Shown one piece after another: positions 23,301 to 36,122 of a stretch of 64,000 nucleotides of DNA. The position numbers were made by a program, and so were the translations under genes. The DNA lies in assembly GCA_034687125.1 (NCBI GenBank), contig JAQGBZ010000023.1, forward strand, positions 62,001 through 126,000, read 5' to 3'. The stretch's first letter is position 1; every line of letters starts with the position of its first letter. The stretch comes from Neelides folsomi. Lineage: Eukaryota > Arthropoda > Collembola > Neelipleona > Neelidae. Under the pieces are notes generated by a model that saw nothing but the letters and a program-made list of their open reading frames with translations, was not told the DNA's origin and searched no databases.

Positions 23301-26300
23301 AAAGACCATAAATGAGTTCTTTTATCCACATTTATTTCCGCGAAACACTTATGTATAAAGCTCCTTCACGCAAATAAATATTAAATATGAGAAAACCCGG
23401 AATTGAACTCTCCAGCTGCTCATTTTATATTAACTAAAACTTGTAAATAAAAATATCTAACCCAGTTAAATTAATTTCTCTGAAAGTATCCTTTCTTAAA
23501 ACATATTGAAATAATTCCTAAATTCCAAATATTTTTCTAATTTTAAATGATCCGGAAACCCTGCATAGAACTAACATTGGCAATGCACAAAATTACCCAT
23601 TCAGCTCATTTAACAACTTGCACTTATTTAAATGTTCCAGAAAGAGAATTCTTAAGTTCTTCCGCTTTGTCCTATTTATTTATTAACACTTCACTTTAAA
23701 AATTCTCCTTTACACTTATCCTTTCAGACTTCTTACAAAAATTCCATTATACTTCTAAATCTATTTAAAACTATTTTAAATAAAATAAGAGGGCCAAGTA
23801 AAATTTGTTGGTTACATATTTTTAATTTCTCCCCTGCTTTCATTAAAAATCTAGCTACATATTATCATAATAGGTCCTCTATAGAAAATTCACAAATTTG
23901 GTGATCCTAAGTATCATCGAACCGAAATGACAGACGAATTTGTCCGAAAAGAGCAGTTAGTTTAAGACGTTTTTTGAATTTCAGCATGCTTTTGGTTTGC
24001 CACTACAGTGGCTGATAGGGAAAGGAATGAAATCAACACAGGGGTTCAATATGGGATATCCTTGGTTTGTAAAGAGAAAAACTTCTTAAGCTAACTGCTA
24101 TTTTCGGACAAATTCGTCTGTCATTTCGGTTCGGTGATACTTAGAATCACCAAATTTGTGAATTTTCTATAGAGGACCTATTATGATAATATGTAGCTAG
24201 ATTTTTAATGAAAGCAGGGGAGAAATTAAAAATATGTAACCAACACATTTTACTTGGCCCTCGTATCTCATCCATTCGCAATAAATTAAGGCAAAGAATT
24301 TTAATTAAATCAACTAACTATTTTTCACAGGGATCGTGAATCGTGGTGACTCATTTCGAAGACGTCGCTCTCGGAGCAACAGCCTCATCCCTACCCCAAC
24401 GACCCCCGAATCCCACCGACACACGACTTTTACTTCCGAAGATGGCTACCTTCTCCCTAAGAGCTTCAGTAATGAGATTTGCAACAGGTCACCAAGTCCA
24501 AGGTGTTCCTCAAGGAATAAAAGCCATTCGCCTGCCGCTGAACCCGAAAATGATGAGAACATCTCCAACTATCGCGTGGCCATGGTGGGGGCTCGCGGGG
24601 TAGGGAAGGCCGCTTTGGTCTCTCAGTTTATGACCTCCGAGGGTATCGATGCCTATGATCGACAAAACGGTGAGGGCCTTTGATCTATTTCACTAACGTA
24701 AATATAAAAAAACCACTCTGCTCAACTTGACTCTCACCATCACTTTTCCACTATTAAATTCTAGTTCCCATTTAATGCTCCACTTTCCAACCTCCCACAT
24801 GGTACTGAATCCTTTGGACTAAAACCTTTGTAGTCCCAACAAAGCTTTGTAGTTCTGTGAGTCATGAAAACCCCCAGACCCACTCACACATTCTGATCAA
24901 CTATTAAATAATAAATGCGAGTCAAAGTTCCATTTTGACCCTCAGGACTTCTTTTGGATGCCTCCGGAATCCGTTCCAAAGAATCCAATCCACTTACCAA
25001 GTCACAAACAGTAATTCATTCCTTTTTAATAAAATGGACTGGCTGAATATTCAATGCAACATTTCCCATAAATACAAATCACACAAAAGGGAAAGTGTGG
25101 GAAAAATATTCTCTTTTTCAACCTCTGCTCTGCAGAAGATTTTATTATTCAAAAAATGCCCAAAGAATTCTTTTCTATTGAGATTCCAAAATTCAATGAG
25201 TATTTCATGTATTAAGCCAAAAAATGAATTTACTTTTAGAGCATTTTTGAAAAATATTATTAATCTTCATCAATTTCAACAAAATTCAAAATCACTTTAT
25301 AATTCAAAGGATAATTTAATTAAAATGAAACAATCCCCTAAACAAGATCGATATCTCTAAATTAAATCCCAGAATCAGGGTTCAGAAATGAAATAGGAAG
25401 CTTTTAAGCCTTTAATATGAACAATGAAGGTAAAATATATGATCAAATGATTACATTGAGGATTAGGCTTGGTCTCGTATATATTAATTTCATTTTTTAT
25501 ATAAAATGAACCAGGGATGGACTCCCTATGATTCCCCATTTCATTTCCCTTTGATAAAGTGCAGTCTTTGACTTTCATTTCATTTTTAATGCGCAGTTTC
25601 CCGAGTCCATTCTCAGTGACTACTCGACAGAACCTTTATAATTAATTGTTCAAATAGAACAAAAAGAGAAATTAAGGATGCAGACATTTAGTTTCAACCA
25701 AATTCGTTATGAATCTTATGAAAGGAATGAAAGGAGTCAATGAATCGGCTAAAATTGACACCACTTAATCGATTGGTACCTTCTATTTACACTCCAATTA
25801 ATCAATTTATTCTTTTTCTCTATTATTCCCCTCACTAAATAAATTGTCATTTTTTATACGACTGGATTCAAATATTCAAAATCTTACAGTGATAAAAATA
25901 CAAATCCTTCAATACTAAAGCAAATTCAAAATAATGCAAGGTTAAGAAGATTTTGAAATTTCAAAAAACCATATCATAATCTTCCTCTTAATACAAATAC
26001 AAACACAATACGTGTAAAATGAGTTTTAACGCTTCATTTCAGCTAAAGTTAAATGGCATTTGCTTAACACATTTAAACATATAAAAGCGCTCAATTCCTT
26101 ATTCCATATATAAAACTAGTTCCATATGAAAGTCAAGTTGGTTAATTAAATTGAAGTTCAAAACGGGCAGTTCTTAGAAATTTAAGCTCTTAAGTCCCAC
26201 ATAAAGTCCCGCAATCACAGGATCTTAAAAGAACCGGGGAAAGGGAGGAAAGGAGATTTAAAATGAAAATTCCTTTCAAATAATATCTTAATTTGTCCGC

Positions 26301-29300
26301 CAAAAACACTCATTTCTAAATTGAATAAGGAACCATACGAGCTCTCCCCTTCGTTTTTTGGCAAAATGAAAAGGAAAGACCCATTGAGACTCCGCAGCTT
26401 AAAAAATCGACATCATCAGTCAAAAGCCCGCATGGGTTCTAAGAATAATAAGAGTCCTTTATTACTTCCACGTCCTCCGCACATCTACCTTTTCTCAAAT
26501 GAGCCGACATTTACAAAAATCCTGGTTTATTAAAAGACCCGATTTCCTTTCCAGTTAAAATAAATCCGATTTGGACCAAGGGCAATCCGACGTTTTCATT
26601 TCCTTTGAACAATTTTTTATCAGGCTTCAGGTACAAAAATAATATAAATCTCCTTTAATCTTCCTCAAAAGGGAAATCTGTTGTGAAATGAGAAAACCAG
26701 ACGTACGCTTCCCTCTTTGCCCACACACACTTCAATTATGCAAAAATCTTATTTTATTATTTTCCCTTTATGTTCTTAGTTCGGATTTCATAAGGTTTCC
26801 GCTCAGGAATAAACCTTGCTCTATCGCAATATTGGAATTCCTCCTTTTCTATTTTTGCTCCTTTCCTATCAATTTATGATGTTCACATTGGAGAAAAAAA
26901 AAAAAGATCCGTCGGATCACTTGGTTCAAAGCAAACAACCTTTTTATGACTATTGAACAGCCTAACATGATATTTTTACCCCTAGCCTTACAACCCTTCT
27001 TTTATTCATTCCCTTTTAAAAAACACAAGCAATTGGAAATTTGAAACATCAAATAAGTCTGTTCTGAAATTCAAAATTAATTACTTTAAAACATATAGCG
27101 ATTTGTATATTTAAAATGACACAATTAAATCTACAATGTTTCTTTTATGATTTCAGATGTTGAAGGAGAAGAAACCGTCAGCGTTATGTTGAACGGCGAA
27201 GAGTCTGAATTGACGTTCTTCAAGGTTAACAATTTAAAGGTATGTTTAACTTTTCTATAATAATATCCCCTATATTCCCAAAATACAAAAAAGCAAATAG
27301 TTTAAATTTTACTCCTAATCATAAATAACCTAACAAGTGAAGTCACGAGCTAGGAGTGTAAATCCTGGTCATAAAAACCTCATTTTATATCTTCAGACGG
27401 AGGTAAATCGACTCGACCCACCAGATGCATTTGTTATCGTCTACTCCGTCGTGGACAGATCCAGCTTTCAAAAAGCAGAAACAGAATTGAGAAGACTCCA
27501 AGAATATGATTTCCTAAGGTCAAAGGCCGTCGTCCTCGTAGCGAATAAAATTGACTTGGCGAGAAGCAGAGCTGTCTCAACTCAAGGTAACTTGACCAAG
27601 AGTCCAATAAAACCATAAACCATCAATATTAAATAATTATTAAGACGTTTACATCCTGATTAATCATTGGTTAATTCAATTGAACTTTTCCTTGCACTCG
27701 CACTCTCTCAATTCTATATTTATTTCCTATTTGACTTCTCAGATGGTCGAATCCTTGCCGTGTCATTTCGTGTCAAATTCGTAGAGGTATCAGTCGGAAT
27801 CAATCACAACGTTGACGAGCTCCTTGTAGGACTCTTGCATCAAATAAGGCTCAAGAGTGCCCATGCCGGTAAGTTTCTTTGTCAAATACAAAACTTGAAT
27901 ATAACCTTCATAAACTTCCCTCTTATTAAATTCTGTATTAAACTTCCAAGAAACTCAAAAGATTAACTCTTTATCTGGATGTATCCTTATAACATTAGTG
28001 AGGAGCACAGTGCACCTTCAAAGCTTTCAAAATCCCATGTAATTTCTCATCTAATTAATCTTCATTTTAATCAGAGATGAAAAGCTATTAAGAAAAGATC
28101 TTCCAATGACGTCCCATCCCCCAACGCCTATGACAATCTTGTCAACTTCACTCACGAACAAAATACACAATCATACCTGCAATAAATCCAATAAAACCGA
28201 ACTACATCCTATAATAACTATTGTATTTGCCTTTACCATATTAATTTTCCATACTACGATACATTTTCAAATCGATTTTGACCCAAAATCATGATCTCGT
28301 TTATTCTGAATCTCAACCTCATATATAATGATCTTCATGGTTGCTTTGAAGTTCCGCACATCTCATGTGAATTCAGTTTATTCTCCCATTTTATTATGTG
28401 GGCAGAACGCAAAAGGTCTAGTAAAGTTCAGTTTCAGACATGTAAACATGAAATTAATTACGAACCAAGTCAAATCATCAATGAAACTTTGAAAATTTAA
28501 TACGCAAATAGCAAAACAATTACGACCTTACACAACTCCAACCGAGATCTCCCCCAAAACCTGTCAAACAGGCCCGACTCAATTCAGACTTTTGTTCCTA
28601 AACCTCAAATTCACACCTCGATTCCCAATTGCGATACAAATTAGCGGAACGGAAACTGAAAACAAAGGAGAAATCTACAAGGAAATTTTCCCCAAAATGT
28701 TCATTTCATTTCATGATTTATTTGAAGAGAAATAGAGTTTGAGAAAATCATATTAAAATGAACAAATCAGTGAAATTTCATTCAATTTTGACATTAAAGG
28801 TTAGTAAATCTATCTGAATATAGAGATTTGTAAATAGGGATTTCAATCATTCTAGCCTACTAACAATTCAATTCCCCCATTTATAATCCTCTGATGCAGA
28901 AACTCTTATTTAATTATCGTCAAATCCCTAATTTACTTTTCAACTCACCCTCAATTTCAAATAGGCAAGTCAAATAAATAAAATATTTACTTTAAAATCA
29001 AATCTCTCAAACAGTACTCTTGAATGTCAATTGAAAGACACTCCAGATATCTTTATAATTTATTCATAATATGGATTTTCAAACTAATTGTAAAAGGAAA
29101 AGAGACCATTAGCATTATAAAATAGAATCAATGAAATGTGAACCTCATTAGGAAAACACACAATATGAATTGAAAAGTGGTCACTATAGAAAGCTAGCCT
29201 TTACAATTTCGTATTAATTTGAATTTCTCTGAATTCCATTTGAAGTACAAGTGTAAAGGCGAATGCCTTATCAAATATGTATTTTAATATTATTCAAAGA

Positions 29301-29969
29301 ATTCCAAAATCGATTTCAAGAGGCTTCAACACACAATTGGAACTTTCCCTAACCTTTAAATATTATTAATTATTACCTAATGTGAAATTCTGGAAATGTT
29401 TTCAAGTAAAAGCCAATCCAATTAAAAATTACGCTATGAAACTCCCTCTTGAATTAAAAATGTGTCATTTAAACTTTACTAAAAAAGTTGAAAACGTCCC
29501 AATTAAAAAGTGGAATATTAAGATATGGAGCAATCAGAGTGAACAATTTTAACGAGGTGAAATTCATTAAAAACTTTCAAGTATCTAACCATATTGTACT
29601 TACTATAAGAAAATAAGTGAAATTCAGAACCAAGAGATCAATTTCAAACTATTCAAATTAATACGAAACTTTGGGAGAAAAATAGATCAAATGACCTAAT
29701 TTGGCTTAATGAGAAAGAACATCTCGAATCTATATATTGTTAAACTGGTCAATACCAATTAAGTAGTAATATTGAAATCGCTTAATTAAAGTTAATGATG
29801 TCAAGTTAATAATCTTAATAATATTCATTTCTTTGTAGGAAATTCTGAAAACTGGTGCAAACATAAAGGGATCCTTCGAGCGAGCGTGAAAGCAAGACAA
29901 GTCCTCACTTGGCTTCTGGGAAAAGAAGATTCGAAATTCAAAAATTGTGAAAATCTTCATATATTGTAA
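14322..29969 (+). CDS. RGK-family (Rad/Gem/Kir/Rem) small GTPase
   Basis: Six exons: 14322-15312, 24331-24669, 27157-27239, 27397-27586, 27743-27868, 29839-29969, together 619 codons plus stop in matching phases. Residues 1-410 are a long, Ser/Arg/Pro-rich N-terminus with basophilic motifs (for example RRHSGGG). The G domain runs ~411-570: P-loop GARGVGKA (417-424), G3 region FFKVNN without the DxxG motif, G4 NKID (521-524), G5-like EVSVGINHNV. The protein ends in CENLHIL, matching the RGK C-terminal signature (SCxxLxVL). RGK proteins inhibit voltage-gated calcium channels and alter the cytoskeleton; a divergent G3 is a family trait. Ala replaces the usual Ser/Thr after the P-loop Lys. Start at ATG 14322 (context AAACATGG) gives MALELESHYLSLM; an in-frame ATG lies at 14103. 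Drosophila has three Rgk genes; I cannot say which this matches. Confidence 0.9.
15313..24330. other. First intron of the RGK gene (9 kb)
   Basis: GT-AG intron with donor GTAAAA and acceptor TTTTTCACAG. It is AT-rich and has no convincing exon. A 79-codon frame at 18608-18847 and a 121-codon minus frame at 19121-19486 have no recognisable motif and no splice context. The only structured element I see is the foldback element at 23789-24262. Introns 24670-27156 and 27869-29838 are likewise without visible genes. Confidence 0.6.
23789..24262. mobile_element. Foldback/MITE element with ~180-bp inverted arms
   Basis: The left arm (23789 to about 23975) and the right arm (about 24082 to 24262) are inverted copies differing at only a handful of positions. 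Both begin GAGGGCCAAGTAAAAT from the outside and share the internal block CAAATTTGGTGAT. The ~105-bp centre encodes nothing. Total about 474 bp. No clear target-site duplication is visible, so the superfamily is unassigned. It lies 68 bp upstream of RGK exon 2. Confidence 0.85.
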
Positions 29970-31075
29970 AACACGAAAAAAAATAAATTATTTCTATTTT
30001 GGTCAAAATACCACATGGAAATTACATTCAAGGTCCAATAAATGTTAATGTACCTTTGAATGATAATTTAAAATATGAAATTAAGCAAAATTGTTTATAT
30101 TTAATAATTTAGCTTTAAATGGTTTTACACAAGTTAGAAATGAGATTTTTACGAAATTCTAAAATATGTTTTAACTTTTAACAGTACTGTACTAGTTGTA
30201 AGATATTTTAATTCAAATGGTTGGTTAAGTAAATGGGATAAAAATATTGTTAATGAAATAAACGAAAATAATTACTTTGAGTTAACAGTATAAATATATT
30301 ATTTTGATAGAAAAACATTAATTAAAACAATTAATAAAAGATTAAATTATAAGAGAATGAACAAAAGGATCTAGTCGTTAAATTGATCTATCAAGTCAAA
30401 TTGAAGAAATAGGAAGATCTAATAATATGAACTAACAATAAAATTAAATTGCAATTAAAATATTTAATAGGAACAATATGTAAGTTATATTAATATGTTC
30501 TCAATATAAAAAATCTCTTGTTCATTTTTAAAAGATCGTTAAAATTAACAATCTTTTCTTCAATAATTATAAACCTTTAAAAATAAAATAATGCAACTTT
30601 TAAATGTGCATGTGTTGCGATAAAATGCAATGGTCAACTTCAAGGTTGTTCATTTTATTAAAATCGTATTGATCAAAATGTAATTTCTAAATTCCCACAA
30701 CCGACAACTAGCAATAGACCTAATTAAACCTAAAGTACTATACAACTCTATAAACTTTAATCAAATTAATTCTATACTCTATCGATATAAGAAACTCTTT
30801 TACCTTCTCTTACATAATAAATAATATGTATATTATCTATTTAAATTAAAGTTAATTGATGTATTAAATATTTCTATATAAAATGTACTGTGAAAGGCAC
30901 AATTTGGAAATGAAGATGAAGCTTGCCACAATTGTTGGATTTGGACCTTTGGATATGTGGATTGAAATAAAGTTTACCATTTGAAAAGTCTAATTTCAAT
31001 TTCCATTGAATATTCGAAACTTACTTGAAAAAAATTAACTAAAGATGCGATGCGATGTTTTGGAGAGCAAGGAAT
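29970..31075. other. Intergenic, AT-rich
   Basis: Between the converging ends of the RGK gene and mRpL52. Very AT-rich with homopolymer runs; no gene or repeat seen. It should hold both 3'UTRs. Confidence 0.5.
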
Positions 31076-31655
31076 TCATTGGCTTGGATAAAAGTGTTGG
31101 CCTTTGGGCTTTAGCTTGGCTTTCAAGTACGCGTCTTTCCGCTCTTGTTCCTCCTTCATGGCGTTGGAGTGGAATTGGACGGTCTCTTCGACTTCCCTTG
31201 TCAGGTTCATGATCCGGTTCTAAATTTAGAAGAAATGCCACTTCGGTAAAAATAATGCCCAACATAAAGTAATAAAATTAAAAAGGTATGAATTTAGAGT
31301 TAAAAATACCGTGATGTCTTGTTGTTCAATGGCTCTTTTTACTTGACCAGCCCTTGGAGGCGTCGGCCGCCCGTCGAGAAATGTATAATCAGGGAGGTCG
31401 GCGAAGGGACCAGAGGAATTAGCATTCGAGGGTTGGCCTTGTCTAAGAATATATATATAAAAATGTGGTTAGCATTCGATAAATCCACCTCGCCCACTTC
31501 CTCACTCCAAATGACATGTTGAACATTGATTAAATTAAATAAACTCACTTGCGTCTCCAATCCTGTCCCGAGGAAGTTGCACTTGAACAATGGATGAACC
31601 TCATGGTCGAAATTGGCAAACCTCCTGATTTATGACACACTCGAATGGCCCACAT
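31076..31655 (-). CDS. mRpL52: Mitochondrial large-subunit ribosomal protein mL52
   Basis: Three exons: 31549-31655, 31310-31442, 31076-31219 (127 aa). The protein reads MWAIRVCHKSGGL... (a basic, acid-free leader suited to mitochondrial import), then DWRRKQGQP...SGPFADLPDYTFLDGRPTPPRAGQVKRAIEQQDI, then a helical charged tail ending LKAKLKPKGQHFYPSQ. This matches MRPL52: the 'DWxxxxGxxxxxxxxGPLxxLPDwxyxDGRPxPpxxGQxrR' block and the C-terminal LKPKG. The start at 31655 is preferred over the in-frame ATG at 31604 because it gives a leader of normal length. It is divergently arranged with the tRNA and HADHA. Confidence 0.88.
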
Positions 31656-31742
31656 GTCTGTATTTATGATATGAATAATTAAAAGTTGAAGTAATTAAAG
31701 TTAAAAGCTAAAGCTAGAAGGTCCAAAAGAAATAAAAGGAAA

Positions 31743-32051
31743 ATGAGCGATGCCGGTCGGGCGGCATGGCAGGGCGGCCATGACGGTCTCAAAATTTTAA
31801 TTCCTCCTCAAATTGTCGTTAATTATATGGAAATGTTAAAATTCTTAATAGAAAAGTCAACAAGGTGTTTAGTATCATCAATTAAACTTACCAGTGATGG
31901 GAGGTTGATCCGAAATTCGGTGAATTTGCCGAAAGATTCGGGAGCTCTTGTGATGCGTGCGGTCGAGGAGGACGAATACCACGAGGTGAATTTGAAGTTG
32001 AGAAACATACAAAAGATTTGTTCTTTGCGCCACGTAGCGTCAAGTGATTGA
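31743..32051 (+). CDS. Unrecognised 102-codon ORF upstream of tRNA-Arg
   Basis: An uninterrupted frame, MSDAGRAAWQGGHDGLKILIPPQ...TSDGRLIRNSVNLPKDSGALVMRAVEEDEYHEVNLKLRNIQKI, unusual in length for this AT-rich DNA, with a G+C-richer beginning and second half. It starts 87 bp from the mRpL52 ATG on the opposite strand, so the two could share a bidirectional promoter. I recognise no family. The middle (about 31800-31890) is AT-rich and may be an intron ending TTACCAG. A minus-strand frame (31823-32125) with a donor-like site also covers it, so even the strand is uncertain. Confidence 0.35.
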   Translation: MSDAGRAAWQGGHDGLKILIPPQIVVNYMEMLKFLIEKSTRCLVSSIKLTSDGRLIRNSVNLPKDSGALVMRAVEEDEYHEVNLKLRNIQKICSLRHVASSD

Positions 32052-32127
32052 ACTCTAGTTTCATTTCTGATCCCCAATGCCCCTATTGGGAACATAACGA
32101 CGTTTTCCAATGGTGTAACCAACAATT

Positions 32128-32200
32128 GCTCCTATGGCCTAATGGATAAGGCGCCGGTCTTCTAAACCGGAGATTCCAGGTTCGAGTCCTGGTGGGAGCG
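32128..32200 (+). tRNA. tRNA-Arg (anticodon UCU)
   Basis: A 73-nt cloverleaf without intron. Acceptor stem GCTCCTA/TGGGAGC with discriminator G, D-arm around TGGCCTAATGGATAAGGC, anticodon stem CCGGT/ACCGG with loop CTTCTAA (anticodon TCT, 32161-32163), and T-arm CCAGG-TTCGAGT-CCTGG. Internal promoter boxes A and B have good matches. No CCA is encoded, as expected for a eukaryotic nuclear tRNA. Confidence 0.97.
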
Positions 32201-32586
32201 ACACTCGTATAATTACATTTTGCACTTTTTTCATCCAGGCCCACTCTTACTTTAACATTAACTCTCTTTAACCATTAATGGTGCATTTAAAACACATTGA
32301 ATAGATAGGAATTGAGAGCAATTATGAAGTCAGAGTGAATTGGTATATGGGAAACGTGTAGTTCAAAGTCCAATGGTGGTTTATAGGCATTTTGATACTT
32401 TGTGAATTTGGTGCCATCTTCATTGGCAGTTTATTGGAGAGAACCGGCCAACTTTCCTCTTTTACTTATCTAAAATTTAACTGTTCTAAAATTTAACTGT
32501 TCTTTTATAAATTTAAAGTTAATTAAGGAGCAAATTAATAATATTGTAATTGAGGATTGAAGAAGAATTTTTGCAAAAGGTTTAGG

Positions 32587-35500
32587 ATGGCTGCGATTAG
32601 GGTTTCTAATAAATTATTGCGTCAAAATTTAGGGATGAAACTGTCAAGTAAGTTTTCCTCACTTCAATACTTGTACTTTGGACTATGCCCGTTACATACT
32701 TCAACTTAATGCTGTTTATAAGATCAAACTATAATGAATATTTTAAGTTAATAATTTGAAATTTTATGAAATAGTTAACAGATTCCTGTCACTCTCAAGA
32801 CTCTCTATGGCCAGCCAAAGAAAACACATTGATCTTAAAATTAGGAATAGTGTAGCTGTTGTTAAAATTGACTCTCCGAACTCGAAGGTTTTTATTTAAA
32901 AATATTGCTATTATTTTTGACTATCGCCATATTGGATTGTATGTAAATTAACATGTTTGTTCATAATGTTAATTAGGTCAACGTGCTCAATGATGAATTT
33001 ATGGAAGAAGTTATTTCTGTGTTGAATGAAGTCCAGACCAATTCCAATGTGGCTGCAGCAGTTCTTATTTCGGGGAAACCAGGTTGTTTCATTGCCGGTG
33101 CTGACATCACAATGCTTGAAAAATGTAAAACAGTCGCTGAAGGAATTCAGAAATCCAGAGATGGTCAAAGAGTACTCGACGACATCGAAAATTCCAGAAA
33201 ACCAATTGTTGCTGCAATTCAAGGCTCATGTCTCGGAGGCGGTTTGGAGGTGATCCTTTTGACCATATCAAAGATATTATATTTTAATAATTAATTTGAA
33301 TTCTCTTAATATAACAACGAATTTTTAAACAGGTTGCAATGGCGTGTCATTATAGATTAGCCTTAAAGGATAAGAAAACTGGTTTTGGTCTTCCTGAAGT
33401 TATGCTCGGCTTATTACCTGGTGCTGGCGGAACTCAAAGGCTACCTAAGCTAATCGGAGTTCCAAGTGCTCTTGACATGATGCTCACGGGAAGAACAATT
33501 AAAGCCGATCGAGCAAAAAAGATGGGTCTTGTTGATCAACTTGTCGATCCTCTTGGCCCTGGAGTAAAATCTGCTGATGAAATGTAATTTAAATTATTGA
33601 GCCATTGAATCTATATATTTTATAAGATGGTATTTATATAAAATATTGATCAATTGGAAATAAAACAAATTCTATTTTTATTTAGGACGTTCGATTATCT
33701 AGAAAATGTTGCAATTCAATTGGCCGAAAATCTTGCAAAGGGAACATTGAAGCCAACAAGGAATAAGTCGCTAATGGAAAATCTTACAAACATGGCTCTT
33801 TCCATCGGTTTCGTGAAAGACAAAGTATTTGAAAAGGCAAAGGGTCAAGTGATGAAGCAATCCAAAGGCCTTTATCCATCTCCGTTAAAGATTTTGGAAG
33901 TTGTTCGTACTGGACTTGACAAAGGTTCACATGCTGGTTTCGAAGCTGAAGCTACTGGCTTTGGACAACTCGTCAAAACACCCGAGTCTCAAGGACTCAT
34001 TTCTCTCTTCCATGGGCAGACCGAATGCAAAAAGAATAGTTTTGGAAAACCTGAAAGAGCAACAAAGTAAAGATAGTTAACCATTCAATAAATTATCTTA
34101 ATTATTAAATATTAGCACCTTGTAGACCTTTTATAGCTTTTTAGTAGCTATTATTAGGGGGAAAAGAGTGCTGAAATTAATAAATTCATTGACGATTTTA
34201 AAGATAATTTTTTAATTGTTTTTTCTGTTGAAGAATTTAACATTTTTATGAATGATAAATAGGCTGATTTATTTTATTTTGACTTTAAAGCTAAAATGGT
34301 ATATGAATTTGATTGTTAGAAATATCGGAGTGCTAGGAGCTGGATTAATGGGAGCAGGAATCGTACAAGTGTCAATAGACAAAGGATACAATGTCATCTT
34401 GAAGGACGCTACAGAAAAGGGTTTGGCAAGAGGTCATAATCAAATACAAAAAGGAATTGACGCGGCCGTGAAAAGGAAAAAGATGACCAGAGCTGAAGGT
34501 GATCGTTTGATGTCTGGTTTGGCCATTCAACTAGATTATAAAAACTTTGAAAAATGCGACATGATCATTGAAGCTGTTTTTGAAGATTTGGCTTTAAAAC
34601 ACAGGTTTGAAGTTTAATTAAATTAAACCAAAATTGGTGTTTTTTTAAAGTACAAGTAATTTATAAGTGTAAAAAGAAATTAATCGAATTGAAATTTTAT
34701 CAGAGTAATCAAAGAAATTGAATCAGTCATTCCTGATCATTGCATCTTTGCTTCCAACACGAGTGCTCTTCCAATCACGAAGATCGCTGCAGTATCAAAA
34801 CGACCGGAAAAAGTTATTGGGATGCACTACTTTAGTCCTGTTGATAAAATGCAACTCCTTGAAATTATCACAACCCCGAAGACTTCAAAGGACACAATTG
34901 CTTCAGCAGTTCAAGTGTGTTCAAATCATAAGCCACTAAAATTATTATGCACTTAATTACATAATAACGTTTATATAAAATTACAAATAATTTCCCAAAC
35001 TAATTATCTTTTTCAATTTTAAACAGGTCGGTTTGAAACAAGGAAAAGTTGTTATTACTGTAAAAGACGGTCCGGGATTTTACACCACACGAATTTTGGC
35101 CCCAATGATGAGCGAGGTTGTTAGATTACTACAGGTATGAAAATAATGTTTAAATAAATTATTAGATTAAACTGAAAACAAAAAAATGATTAGTTCTAAT
35201 TTAACAATTTAACTACAGGAAGGAGTCGATCCGAAAGATTTGGATAAATATACGACACAGTTTGGATTCCCTGTTGGAGCTTGCACTCTTATGGATGAAG
35301 TTGGTATTGACGTTGCAACTCACATTGCCGTTGATTTGTCACAAGCGTTTGGCGAAAGATTTGCTGGTGGAGATGCCGGACTTATGGAAGAAATGGTGCG
35401 CTGTGGGAACTTAGGTACAATTTATAGCAATTAATCAATTAAAATAGGTATTGGGCAATAGACATTTTAATAAAATATTATAAAATTAAACTAGAATATA

Positions 35501-36122
35501 TGGTAGTCAAAATAATCATTTTTAAAACGAATATTAGGACGTAAATCTGGGAAAGGAGTTTTCGTCTATGAAAAGGATTCAAAGGAACGTCCAGTAAATC
35601 CCAGTGCACGGGATATCCTCACCAAATTCAAACTTGCTCCTAAAGGATCTCTTGCTGTCGAAGACATTCAACTTCGCCTCGTGACAAGATTTGTCAACGA
35701 AGCCGCTTTATGCCTCCAAGAAGGAATTCTCTCCAATCCGGTAAAAATAACCATTTAAGAATAATCATATAAGTAATTAATTTATTGATAACTAATAATA
35801 ATTCTAATAAATGGTTAAAGGTTAAGAAAGAGATTGTTTAGCTTAAAACATTGATTAAGTTGCTAATTTAACACAATTTTGATAAAAACCATAACATTTT
35901 TCGTTATTTTAGTTGGAAGGAGACGTTGGAGCAGTTTTCGGTCTTGGATTTCCGCCATTCACAGGAGGGCCGTTCCATTGGGTCGACCGATACGGAGCAA
36001 ACAAATTGATCAAGAAAATGGGAGAGTATGAGTCAAATTATGGATCAGCCTTTGCTCCTTGTCAACTACTCATTGACCATGCAAATGACCCATCCAAAAA
36101 GTTTTTCCCGACCTCACATTAA
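32587..36122 (+). CDS. HADHA: Trifunctional enzyme subunit alpha (enoyl-CoA hydratase / 3-hydroxyacyl-CoA dehydrogenase)
   Basis: Eleven exons: 32587-32647, 32775-32887, 32977-33249, 33333-33583, 33686-34066, 34320-34604, 34704-34914, 35027-35134, 35219-35414, 35538-35740, 35913-36122, giving 763 aa, the same length as I recall for human HADHA. A basic, acid-poor mitochondrial leader ([19 protein letters not shown]) precedes a hydratase domain with oxyanion loop [22 protein letters not shown] and [20 protein letters not shown] (catalytic Glu regions). Then comes an NAD-binding Rossmann motif, [12 protein letters not shown], followed by [10 protein letters not shown], the dehydrogenase catalytic-His block [16 protein letters not shown], and the C-terminal [20 protein letters not shown]-type motif. 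It catalyses two steps of long-chain fatty-acid beta-oxidation with the beta subunit in mitochondria. No key residue is missing. Confidence 0.96.

Noticed and set aside
24935-25360. 141-codon ORF in the RGK second intron
   Set aside because: Composition is Phe/Asn/Lys/Ser-rich as expected for chance frames in AT-rich DNA; no motif.
31823-32125. Minus-strand 100-codon ORF MLVTPLENVVMFPIG...
   Set aside because: Overlaps the plus-strand ORF; a possible donor (GTAAGT) at its end is suggestive, but no matching exon or family was found.
32911-33222. Minus-strand ORF over HADHA exon 3
   Set aside because: Antisense shadow of a firmly identified HADHA exon.
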